Assembly: GCA_040219295.1 (NCBI GenBank)
Contig: JAVJST010000004.1
Span: 1 to 59,891, forward strand
Source of the DNA: JAVJST01 sp040219295
GTDB taxonomy: Bacteria; Pseudomonadota; Alphaproteobacteria; Rhodospirillales; Casp-alpha2
Direction of reading: 5' to 3'
DNA length: 59,891 bases
A program made the position numbers and the translations under genes. Each line of letters opens with the position of its first letter. The first letter of the stretch is position 1. Below are positions 7,777-15,990 of the stretch, piece after piece. The notes under the pieces are model-generated. The model ran no database searches, was not told where the DNA came from, and was given only the letters and a program-made list of their open reading frames with translations.

Positions 7777-8528
7777 TGATCCGCCGCCTCATCGAGCGCT
7801 GCCGGGCCGCACCCGGGGAACGCATCGAGCCGACCCTGGATCGATCTGCCATGACGCCGGCGAGCCCGCACGGCCCGGTCGTCGAGGCCGATCCTTACGC
7901 TTTCCAGGCCGCCCATCGCCGGCTCGCCTGGCTGTTCCGGCTCTCGGTCGGCACCAACGTGGCGCTCGCCATGACGGCCGTGACGATGGGCCAGACGATC
8001 TCGGTGCTCGTGCCGCTCAAGAAGACCGAATACGCCCTGGTCCGCACCTACGCGCCCGATGACAAGCTCTATCGGATCGAGCCGATCGCCGAGGACGTCG
8101 AAGGCTTCGAGCTGCTGCTCGAGAGCATGGCGCGGCGCTACGTGAAGCTCGTCCTCGAACTCGATCCCGTCACCCAGGACGAACGGATGAAGGAAGCGAG
8201 CGGCATGACCGACCGCGCCTTCTCCGAGCGCTTCTACCGCGAGCGGGTCAAGTCGGGCGCAATCCGCGACGCGCTCGACCGGGGCCTGACCCGCGAGATC
8301 GTCATCGAGTCCGTCGACAAGATCGAGAGCTTCGGGAGCGATCACAAGCTCGTGGTCGATTTCATTCGGGTCGATCGCGAGCGCGGCGGCGACGCCACGA
8401 AAAAACGCCTGCGCGCGTACCTCTCGATGACGACGCGGCCCCAGGAAGTCCGCAAGGAAGACCGGTTCACGAACCCGCTCGGGATCGTGGTCCTCGACAT
8501 GACCCTGAAGGAAAGGAACGAGCGATGA
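7773..8528 (+). CDS. virB8: VirB8/TrbF-type assembly protein
   Basis: A 251-residue bitopic protein: cytoplasmic N-terminus, one membrane segment near residues 50-72 (FRLSVGTNVALAMTAVTMGQTISVL) and a periplasmic domain with the VirB8 fold pattern (ARRYVKLVLELDPVT ... VDFIRVDRERGG ... NPLGIVVLDMTLKER). VirB8 nucleates assembly of the channel core. The ATG at 7773 overlaps the stop of the lipoprotein gene. Confidence 0.9.
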   Translation: MMIRRLIERCRAAPGERIEPTLDRSAMTPASPHGPVVEADPYAFQAAHRRLAWLFRLSVGTNVALAMTAVTMGQTISVLVPLKKTEYALVRTYAPDDKLYRIEPIAEDVEGFELLLESMARRYVKLVLELDPVTQDERMKEASGMTDRAFSERFYRERVKSGAIRDALDRGLTREIVIESVDKIESFGSDHKLVVDFIRVDRERGGDATKKRLRAYLSMTTRPQEVRKEDRFTNPLGIVVLDMTLKERNER

Positions 8529-8755
8529 CGGGCAAGACGCACCGCTTCCCGCTGAACGGCAAATCGCTGCTCGAGGTCGAGCGGCGCGAGGACGCCGTTC
8601 GCAACCATCGGACCATCGTCGCGGCGGATGAGGCGCTCAACGCCTTCTACGGCTTCGGCTGGCAGCAGGGCATGGGCGCCAGCGAGCGCGCAAAGGAACG
8701 CCAGGCGATGATCCGGGCGGTCGAGAACTTCGAAAGGATTCGAGATGGGAAGTAA
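8525..8755 (+). CDS. Small unknown protein between virB8 and virB9
   Basis: A 76-residue charged, helical, cytoplasmic-looking protein with no signal or membrane segment. Its ATG overlaps the virB8 stop and its end overlaps the virB9 start by 11 bases, so it is a coupled member of the operon. No known family is recognised. It may be an accessory factor of this T4SS lineage. Confidence 0.65.
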   Translation: MTGKTHRFPLNGKSLLEVERREDAVRNHRTIVAADEALNAFYGFGWQQGMGASERAKERQAMIRAVENFERIRDGK

Positions 8756-9779
8756 TCACACGCTGATCGCGGCGTGCATCGTGGCCGTGGCCGCAAGCAC
8801 ATCGCCCGCACTGGCACAGACCAGGGCCGGTCCGCCACCGGCGCCGCCGGCAACGGCGACACAGGCAACACAGACCGCGCCGGCGATGCCGGTCCCGGCC
8901 TCCGTGGTCGAGCAGACCAGAGACCAGCTCGAGGGTGATTACGGAAACCTCAAGCGGCCGCGCACGTCGGGCCAGATTCAACGCGCCTGGGACAAGTCGG
9001 AGGACGATGCGGCCGTGTATGTCACGGCCATGTGCGAGAGCTGCACCTACAAGGTGCGCTTGCGCGAATACATGGTGAGCGTCCTCGAGTTGCCTCGAGG
9101 CGAGGTCATCGACGCGGTCGATCTCGGCGACAAAACCGGGTTCTCGGTCCGCCAGCGCGGGCCGCGCCGCCTGGCGCTGCGCGCGGTCGGTCACGGCTAC
9201 GACACGAACATGCTGGTCTATGGCCGCTCCGGTCACGTCTATCCGGTCTACCTGCGCGCCGAAGGCTTCAATTCGGAGAACGTCCCCGACGTGGTGGTCC
9301 GGATCGAGGGCTCGGTGATGCTCGATGACGATCCGGACGTGAGCGGTCTCGGCCATGACGACGACGAAAGAAAAGCGACGGCGCTGCCGCCGATGGATAC
9401 GCCCTTCCCGGGAGAGGCCACGGACGCCCTGCAGGGCTTGACGGAGACGAACCCCGGCACGCCGGCCGGCGATTTCGTCGCCGAAGCCGCGTTCGATCCG
9501 GATGCGTTGCGCGGCTGGGGCGAATACGAGCTCTCGGGCTCCGACGAGCTCCGGCCCGAGACGGTGTTTCGGGACGATCGGTTCACCTATGTGAAGTTCG
9601 GCAAGCGCTGGAATGACGTCGAGTTGCCGACCGCCTACGTGGTCGTCGACGGCATCGACGAGCTGGTCAACACGCGCGTCCAGGGCGAGACCTACATCAT
9701 CGAGAGCACGCGCCCGCTCATCACGCTCAAGAGCGGTATGAGCTATCTCTGCATCAAGTATCCGGGCGACGACGCATGA
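8745..9779 (+). CDS. virB9: VirB9/TrbG-type outer-membrane channel protein
   Basis: A 344-residue exported protein with a signal peptide (residues about 1-24, ending ALAQ), a Pro/Thr-rich linker, the VirB9 N-terminal domain (VYVTAMCESCTYKVRLREYMVSVLELPRGE) and the C-terminal domain (FTYVKFGKRWNDVELPTAYVV). A long acidic insert lies between them. VirB9 forms the outer-membrane core ring with VirB7 and VirB10. The CESC pair near residue 97 could bond with the lipoprotein cysteines. Confidence 0.9.
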   Translation: MGSNHTLIAACIVAVAASTSPALAQTRAGPPPAPPATATQATQTAPAMPVPASVVEQTRDQLEGDYGNLKRPRTSGQIQRAWDKSEDDAAVYVTAMCESCTYKVRLREYMVSVLELPRGEVIDAVDLGDKTGFSVRQRGPRRLALRAVGHGYDTNMLVYGRSGHVYPVYLRAEGFNSENVPDVVVRIEGSVMLDDDPDVSGLGHDDDERKATALPPMDTPFPGEATDALQGLTETNPGTPAGDFVAEAAFDPDALRGWGEYELSGSDELRPETVFRDDRFTYVKFGKRWNDVELPTAYVVVDGIDELVNTRVQGETYIIESTRPLITLKSGMSYLCIKYPGDDA

Positions 9780-10858
9780 GCAGCGCGTTCTGCGATCTGG
9801 CGCTCGCGCTTGGCCTGACGATCGGCGGTATGTGCGCGGACCCGCCTGCGCGCGACCGCCACGCCTTGCCGCCCGACGACACAACGGCCTGGAGTATTCC
9901 CGCCGCTCCCCCGCCGCCGTTGCCCGCGCCACCGCCACCGATGCCGCCCGTGGTCATCAAGCGCGAGATCGTCGTCGAAAAGCCGATACCCATGCCCGCG
10001 CCGACGCCAGCGCCGAAAGAACAGAAACCCGACCCGGTGTGGACGGCGCTCAAGGACGCCTGGGCGACGCCGGCGTCCTACAAGGCTGGATGGGATACGC
10101 CGGCGCTGGAAGTCGCGCCGGCGCCGAGCGCGCCGAGCGCGGCGAGCGCTGCGCCGCCGCTCGAGACGCCCGAGATGGAGCCGTTGGCGTTGTCGGCGAA
10201 CGGCACGGAGAAGGACCAGTACGAAAGCCCGGGCAGCACGTCGACCAGGCCCGTCGACAACCAGAGAATTCTGGCCGCCGATCGCTACATCACCGGGATC
10301 ATCGAGACCGGCATCAACAGCCAGGTCGGCGGCGATGAGGAAGGCTCGATCGTCATCCAGACGGCGCGGGACGTCTACGGCTATCACGGCCGCAAGGTCC
10401 TGGTGCCGAAGGGCTCGCGCCTGATCTGCACCTATGCGCCGCCCAAGGACATGGGCTCGAGCCGCCTCGAGATGAAGTGTGACCGTATCCTGCTGGCGGG
10501 CCACCGCGCGGAAATCCGCGATCTCGGCGCGCCCGTGGGCGATGCCCAGGGACGCCAGGGCGTCGCCGGCGAAGTCGACCGGCGGTTCTGGGAGCGCTAT
10601 GGCACGGCGATCATGCTGACGAGCCTGTCGACGGCCGTGCGGTTCGCGGCGGCCACGAGCTCGACCGACGGGGCGGATACGACGACGGCGGCCGCCGAGA
10701 AAGCGGCCGAGGAGCTTTCGAACAGGTTCGGCGAGATCACCGCTTCGGTGCTCGAGGAGACCCTGTCGCTCGTCCCCATCATCACCATCCCGCAGGGAAC
10801 GCGGGTGCAAATCCGCCCGGCGACGGACTGGTACATCGCCGATTGGCACAAAGCTTGA
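9776..10858 (+). CDS. virB10: VirB10/TrbI-type energy-sensing channel protein
   Basis: A 360-residue protein with a hydrophobic N-terminus, a long Pro-rich periplasmic arm (residues about 38-80) and the conserved VirB10 beta-barrel domain (AADRYITGIIETGINSQV ... VLVPKGSRLICTY ... IPQGTRVQIRPATDWY). It spans both membranes and transmits ATP energy to the outer-membrane gate. Its start overlaps the virB9 stop (ATGA). The N-terminal membrane segment is rather short for the family. Confidence 0.9.
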   Translation: MSSAFCDLALALGLTIGGMCADPPARDRHALPPDDTTAWSIPAAPPPPLPAPPPPMPPVVIKREIVVEKPIPMPAPTPAPKEQKPDPVWTALKDAWATPASYKAGWDTPALEVAPAPSAPSAASAAPPLETPEMEPLALSANGTEKDQYESPGSTSTRPVDNQRILAADRYITGIIETGINSQVGGDEEGSIVIQTARDVYGYHGRKVLVPKGSRLICTYAPPKDMGSSRLEMKCDRILLAGHRAEIRDLGAPVGDAQGRQGVAGEVDRRFWERYGTAIMLTSLSTAVRFAAATSSTDGADTTTAAAEKAAEELSNRFGEITASVLEETLSLVPIITIPQGTRVQIRPATDWYIADWHKA

Positions 10859-10878
10859 GCATTAAAAGGAGACCAACC

Positions 10879-13023
10879 ATGAAACGCATTCTGATCCTGG
10901 GCGCTCTGGCGGCATCCGTCGCCTGGACCCTGCCGACAACGGCACAAGAGGTCTCGACGGCGGCCGACTCTGCCTCGGTCGAGCAGCTCGTCGACAAGGT
11001 CGTGATCCTGACGAAAAGCCCGACGTTGACGGCCGTGCCCGAGAACGAGCCGGCGGCGATCGATTTGAGCCTGGTCGAAGTGCCCGGCATCGACAAGGCG
11101 CTGACCAAGGGCGTCACAGCGAAGGCGTATACGCGCTACGTCACGGTCGAGAACCAGCGGATCGCGCAAGTGGTGCTGACGGCCGTCGCGAAGGACGGCC
11201 GCTCGGAAGAGCTCAACGCGAGCGCGTTTAGCGCGCAGTTCGATCTCGAGAAGCCCGAGCTCGATCCGTCGACGCCGATCCGCATCGAAGGCGACAAATC
11301 GGAGATCCGCTCCGCCCTTGAGCGCCTGGCGGAACAACCCGTCGTCGCCGACAGGGAAGACGACGAAGCCGAGGACGAGCAATCCGACGAAGGCGCGTCT
11401 AGGGGGCAAGCGGCATCGAACAACGGCGAGAATCCGGACGCGGCGGCTTACGAGACCCCTGACGCGCTCGAGGTCGCCGAGGCCGACGCGCCGGTGGTGC
11501 GCGTCACCACGGAAGGCTGCGACATCCGGGTCGATCTCGAGCAGGGCTACGCGATCCAGCAAAGCCGCGTCGAGACCACGGAGAACGGTGCAGTGAGTAC
11601 CGGAACGTGTGAGGACTCGGAGCGGAAGTTTCCGTTGCAGGCGAGCTACGCGAGCTGCAGCGATGCCATCGATCTCGAGGCGCGGACCGCGACGGCGCAA
11701 TACATCCTTTTCTACTCTGACAACGGCGGCACACGGCAAGAGATAAGCGAGTGCACGCCGGATGCCGAGCAAGTGTTCGAGATCGTCGAGAACCGGGAAG
11801 CCTGCACGGTCTATCTCGATTACGCGGCGATGGAAGCCGTGCCCCAGGCGTCGCTGATCTATCGCAATGCCAATAACGCGGACGTGCAGGTGCGCGGCTG
11901 CGAGGCCTCGCTGGAGGTCGAGGCCGTCGACCTGGTCGAGACGACGGACGGCTGCTCGATTCGTCACGATTACGATGCGGCGGTCTCCTATCAGCAGAGC
12001 CGTCACGTCTATACGTTGGAGGGCGTGACCTGGCAGGCCGGCTTCTGCGCCGACAACGAGACCGAATACGCCCACGAGGACATCTACGAGACGGAAGCCG
12101 GCGGCAACGTGTGCGCGCCCGTCGTCGATCTCGAGGGCGGCACGGTGACGCTGCAGTACCGCACCGGAATCACGGTCGACGGTCTGCGCCAGTACATCTC
12201 GGAATGCAAACCCGACACGTCGAGCCTGCAGGTGGCATCGACCACGGACGGCTGCACCAACCCGGCGACCTGGACCCACGACGTCGCCGCCGGCGTGAGT
12301 TATGGCCGGGAGCGCTTCTATTACGTCTCGGGCGGCGAGCGCGAATACGTGTCCGAATGCCAGGACAGCGACACGGTCTATACCCACCAGGTGGAAACGA
12401 CCGGCTGGCAGCCGCACGACGACCAGCTCTTCGCCTACGCGTTGAGCACTGTCTACATCACGCCGGCGACGGGCCGCTACGACATCGTCAGCGGCACTGT
12501 CCTGGATGGCACCCCGCAGACGCCCTACGCCTACGAGGGCGTCGCGACGGTCGCCAGCGGCGAGGTGACCTATGAGGACTGCTCGCGCTTCGAAGGTCGC
12601 GATTTCGTCGACAACTACACGCGACCCGACGAGTCGGTGCATTCCGTCGTCGTCGGCCCGGCCGACCCGTTGGGCCCGACGAACGCGTGTTCGGTGACCG
12701 AATGGCCGTCGAGCTGGCCCCGTACCAACGTCACTTACACCTATACGGGCTGTGACGGTCGCCCGAAAAACGATGCCGAAGGCGTCGGTCTCCAGATCGG
12801 CACGTATCAGGGCCGCTACGTCGTGACCCGCGAAGACGGGGCGGTGATCGTCGACGAGACGGCAACCAACTCGCAATCGAGGACGGTCGGCGGATGCACG
12901 ACGGCGCCGCAAGCCGTCTACAACGCCCGATACGAGTGCAACCCGCAAATCTGCGTGCCGTCAGCGGTGAGCGGCTCGACCGCCGCGAGCTGGAACAGCA
13001 ATCTCGGCTGGACCTACTACTGA
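10879..13023 (+). CDS. Exported protein with six two-cysteine modules
   Basis: A 714-residue protein with a signal peptide (RILILGALAASVAWTLPTTA), an N-terminal domain of about 150 residues, an acidic linker (EDDEAEDEQSDEG), then six tandem modules of roughly 50 residues at about 205-500. Each module holds two cysteines 30-35 residues apart: 214/244, 260/292, 309/341, 359/390, 412/443, 459/494. Recurring signatures are DGCxxRxD near the first cysteine and xSECxPD at the second. A further Cys-bearing C-terminal region ends in WTYY. It lies between virB10 and virB11 with AAAGGAG before its ATG, and its TGA overlaps virB11. It is probably extracellular or periplasmic. I do not recognise the family; a pilus-tip or recipient-binding adhesin is an inference. 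Confidence 0.85.
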   Translation: MKRILILGALAASVAWTLPTTAQEVSTAADSASVEQLVDKVVILTKSPTLTAVPENEPAAIDLSLVEVPGIDKALTKGVTAKAYTRYVTVENQRIAQVVLTAVAKDGRSEELNASAFSAQFDLEKPELDPSTPIRIEGDKSEIRSALERLAEQPVVADREDDEAEDEQSDEGASRGQAASNNGENPDAAAYETPDALEVAEADAPVVRVTTEGCDIRVDLEQGYAIQQSRVETTENGAVSTGTCEDSERKFPLQASYASCSDAIDLEARTATAQYILFYSDNGGTRQEISECTPDAEQVFEIVENREACTVYLDYAAMEAVPQASLIYRNANNADVQVRGCEASLEVEAVDLVETTDGCSIRHDYDAAVSYQQSRHVYTLEGVTWQAGFCADNETEYAHEDIYETEAGGNVCAPVVDLEGGTVTLQYRTGITVDGLRQYISECKPDTSSLQVASTTDGCTNPATWTHDVAAGVSYGRERFYYVSGGEREYVSECQDSDTVYTHQVETTGWQPHDDQLFAYALSTVYITPATGRYDIVSGTVLDGTPQTPYAYEGVATVASGEVTYEDCSRFEGRDFVDNYTRPDESVHSVVVGPADPLGPTNACSVTEWPSSWPRTNVTYTYTGCDGRPKNDAEGVGLQIGTYQGRYVVTREDGAVIVDETATNSQSRTVGGCTTAPQAVYNARYECNPQICVPSAVSGSTAASWNSNLGWTYY

Positions 13024-14015
13024 TGCTTGCCGGCAACCCGCTCTACGAGAGCATCCTCGCACCGCTTAGCGTGCACTACGGCGACCCGTCGACGGTCGAG
13101 ATTCGCATGTCGCGACCGCACCGGGTGGTGGCGGACCGGCGCGGCGAAGGCAAGCGGGTTATCGAGGATGGCGGGCTCAGCCAGGGCGTTGTCGAGAAGA
13201 TCGCACGATCGCTCGGCAACGCCGCCGGCCTCGCGTTCGACGGCGACACGAGCCCGAAGCTCTCGTGCATCCTGCCGGGCGGGCATCGCTTCGAGGCCCT
13301 GGTCGGACCGTCGGTCAGGACTGGCGGCGTCAGCCTCGCAATCCGCTGCAAGCATCCCTTCGTGCCGGCGTGGGAGCACCTGGGCGCCACGCCGGCGATC
13401 CGGGATTACCTCATCGAGGCGGCGCGCTCGGAACAGAACCTGGTGATCGCGGGCTCGACCAACACCGGCAAGACGACGCTTCTCAACATGCTGCTCGCCG
13501 AGCTAGAGGAAGACCGCCGTGTCGTCGCCGTCGAGGATACGCCGGAGCTCGACATCGAGCGGTTCTGGGACGGCGTCGGCCTGATCGCGGCGCGCGAGGA
13601 CGGCACCGGGTCGGGCATGATGGACTGGCGCCAGCTCTACGATCACATGATGCGGATCACGCCGGACAACATCGTGTTCGGCGAAATCTCGACGCAGAAC
13701 GCGTTCGCGGCGCTCGCCGCGCTCAACTCGGGCGTCACCGGGTTCCGCATGACGATCCACGCCGAGAGCCCCGAGCAAGCCATTCACCGCAAGTTCGAAC
13801 AGAACATCGCCTGGTCCGGCCAATCGATGCCGCGCGTGCCGGAGTTCCTCGTCGATCTCGTCGACGTGGTCGTCCAGATCAAGCGCGACGCGGACGGCTA
13901 TCGGCGGATTTCCGATATCTGGGAGCCGCGCCGGGGCCGCTGGGTGCTGAAGGACGGATATGAAGTGTCAGCCGCGACCGTCCCGACATCTTTGAGCGCG
14001 GGGACGAAGCCATGA
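13023..14015 (+). CDS. virB11: VirB11-type hexameric ATPase
   Basis: A 330-residue traffic ATPase. Walker A is GSTNTGKTTLL near residue 143, followed by the Asp box VVAVEDTPELDI, the Walker B-like segment NIVFGEISTQNAFAAL and the His box GFRMTIHAESPEQA. It acts at the cytoplasmic face with VirB4 and VirD4 to switch between pilus building and DNA transfer. The ATG overlaps the stop of the preceding gene (TGATG); longer upstream frames are not needed. Confidence 0.95.
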   Translation: MLAGNPLYESILAPLSVHYGDPSTVEIRMSRPHRVVADRRGEGKRVIEDGGLSQGVVEKIARSLGNAAGLAFDGDTSPKLSCILPGGHRFEALVGPSVRTGGVSLAIRCKHPFVPAWEHLGATPAIRDYLIEAARSEQNLVIAGSTNTGKTTLLNMLLAELEEDRRVVAVEDTPELDIERFWDGVGLIAAREDGTGSGMMDWRQLYDHMMRITPDNIVFGEISTQNAFAALAALNSGVTGFRMTIHAESPEQAIHRKFEQNIAWSGQSMPRVPEFLVDLVDVVVQIKRDADGYRRISDIWEPRRGRWVLKDGYEVSAATVPTSLSAGTKP

Positions 14016-15760
14016 TCCTCGCTCGGCTCTCCCTTCTCGTCATCTTCGCCGGCATTGTCGCGGCGGTGCTCGTGCAATGGCACTTGTCGCTCGGTTTCGA
14101 CGCCATGGATGCGCGTTGGTGGCAATGGCTCTGGCAAGTCGCCGTGCATCCCGCCGGCCCGCCCTCGGAGATCGTCTCGGCCGTCTACTACTCGGGCATC
14201 GCCGGCATCGGTCTCATGTTCCTCGTCGTCGTGATCGCGACCCGCGCCCGGAACAGCACCGTCGAAGGCGGCCGCGACCGGGACGAACTGCATGGCTCGG
14301 CCCGTTGGGCCACGAAACGCGACGTCAAGCGGGCCGGCCTGTTCGCTGACAAGGGCGTCACGGTCGGCGGCTGGCCCGAACGGAGTCGCAAGGTTCGAAT
14401 CTTAAAACACGACGGACCCGAGCACGTCCTCGTGTTCGCACCGACCCGCTCGGGCAAGGGCGTGAGCCTGATCCTCCCTACCCTGCTGACCTGGCCAGAG
14501 AGCTGCTTCGTTCTCGACATCAAGGGCGAGAACCATGCGCTGAGCGCCGGCTGGCGTGCCGCACAAGGCCACGCGGTGTTCAAGTTCGACCCGGCGGCGA
14601 CGGAGAACACGGCGCGGTATAACCCGCTGACGGAAGTCCGCATCGGCACCGGTCGCGACATCGCGGACTGTCAGAACATCGCCGCCATGATCGTCGATCC
14701 GGATGGCAAGGGGCTCAAGGACTACTGGCGCCAGGAAGGCTGGACCTGGCTCAGCGTCGTGATCCTGCACGTGATCAACCGAATCGAGAAGGAACAGGGC
14801 CGGCGCGCCTCGCTCGACGACGTGAACGTGTTTGCCAGCGGCACGATCAGCGAGGAATCCGGCGAAGACAACTTCGAGGCCCTGCTCGACGACATGATCG
14901 CCTACGAGCACGGCGAGGACTACATCGACAAGGAAGTGCGACGCGGCGCCAGCCGCATGAAAATCAAGGCGCCGGCGGAACGCTCCGGCGTTCATTCGTC
15001 CGCCGTCACCGAGCTCGCGCTCTACGCGGACCCGATTATCGCGAGGAATACGGCCGCGAGCGATTTCACGCTCAACGACCTGGTCAACGGCGACCGCCCG
15101 GCGGCGCTCTACATGGTCGTCAGGCCCTCGGACATCGACCGGTTGCGCCCGCTGGTGCGGATCGTCATGAACCTGCTGACCCGGCGGCTCACGGAGAACC
15201 TCGACTTCGAAGACGGCCGCTCGGCGGCCGCGCACCGCCATCGCCTGCTGCTGATGCTCGATGAGTTCACCTCGATCGGCAAGCTCGACATCTTCGAGCG
15301 CGCCCTCGCCTTCATGGCCGGCTACGGCCTCAAGGCGTTCGTCGTCGTCCAGGACGTCACCCAGCTCCACCAGGCGTACGGCCGCGAAGAAGCCATCATG
15401 TCGAACTGCCATATCCGGATCGCCTTCGCGCCCAACAAGATCGAAACCGCGCGGGTGCTCTCCGACATGACCGGCAAGGCGACGATCGTTCAGGCCCGCC
15501 GGTCGCGTTCCGGCCGGCTCGGCGACATCGGCTCGGTGTCGGAAAACATCCAGGAAGTCTCGCGGCCGCTGTTGACGGCCGATGAGTGCATGCGTCTTCG
15601 GGGCATCGAGAGCGACGGCAGGAAGGTGCGGCCCGGCGAGGTCCTGGTCTTCGCCGCCGGCTCGGCCCCGATACGGGGCGTGCAAACGCTCTACTTCCAG
15701 GACTCAGAGCTCAAAGCCCGGGCCTCGATGCCCACTCCCCCACCATCGAAAGGAGACTGA
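14012..15760 (+). CDS. virD4: VirD4/TraG-type coupling protein
   Basis: A 582-residue coupling ATPase with two N-terminal membrane helices (about residues 2-24 and 60-80), Walker A APTRSGKGVSL near residue 143 and Walker B LLLMLDEFTSIGKL near residue 411. It recruits the relaxase-DNA complex and feeds it to the channel. The TraG/VirD4 motif GENHALSAGWRAAQGHAV is intact and the length is normal. The start overlaps the virB11 stop. Confidence 0.95.
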   Translation: MILARLSLLVIFAGIVAAVLVQWHLSLGFDAMDARWWQWLWQVAVHPAGPPSEIVSAVYYSGIAGIGLMFLVVVIATRARNSTVEGGRDRDELHGSARWATKRDVKRAGLFADKGVTVGGWPERSRKVRILKHDGPEHVLVFAPTRSGKGVSLILPTLLTWPESCFVLDIKGENHALSAGWRAAQGHAVFKFDPAATENTARYNPLTEVRIGTGRDIADCQNIAAMIVDPDGKGLKDYWRQEGWTWLSVVILHVINRIEKEQGRRASLDDVNVFASGTISEESGEDNFEALLDDMIAYEHGEDYIDKEVRRGASRMKIKAPAERSGVHSSAVTELALYADPIIARNTAASDFTLNDLVNGDRPAALYMVVRPSDIDRLRPLVRIVMNLLTRRLTENLDFEDGRSAAAHRHRLLLMLDEFTSIGKLDIFERALAFMAGYGLKAFVVVQDVTQLHQAYGREEAIMSNCHIRIAFAPNKIETARVLSDMTGKATIVQARRSRSGRLGDIGSVSENIQEVSRPLLTADECMRLRGIESDGRKVRPGEVLVFAAGSAPIRGVQTLYFQDSELKARASMPTPPPSKGD

Positions 15761-15762
15761 CG

Positions 15763-15990
15763 ATGAACGACAGACGAAAGACCGACCCCGCGATCAGCGA
15801 GGACGATTACCTGAAGCGCGCGGCGGAAGCTGCCGCCGTTGCGGCAAGCGACGGCCCCGTGGCGGTCGATCCGGACGTGGCGGCGTACATGGGCGCTTTC
15901 GTTGAGGACGCGCTCGATGACGACGCGGCGCTCGACAGCGCATTCGACGGCAACGATCCGCAAGAGGGCCTGGCCGATGACGAAGCGTAA
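15763..15990 (+). CDS. Small acidic protein (TraD-like position)
   Basis: A 75-residue, strongly acidic, soluble protein (for example DALDDDAALDSAFDG) with AGGAG before its ATG, directly after virD4. Its end overlaps the start of the next gene by 14 bases. Small acidic ORFs are common here in IncP-like regions, but I see no recognisable domain. The acidic tail could mimic DNA or be a partner of the following ArdC domain; this is speculative. Confidence 0.65.
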   Translation: MNDRRKTDPAISEDDYLKRAAEAAAVAASDGPVAVDPDVAAYMGAFVEDALDDDAALDSAFDGNDPQEGLADDEA

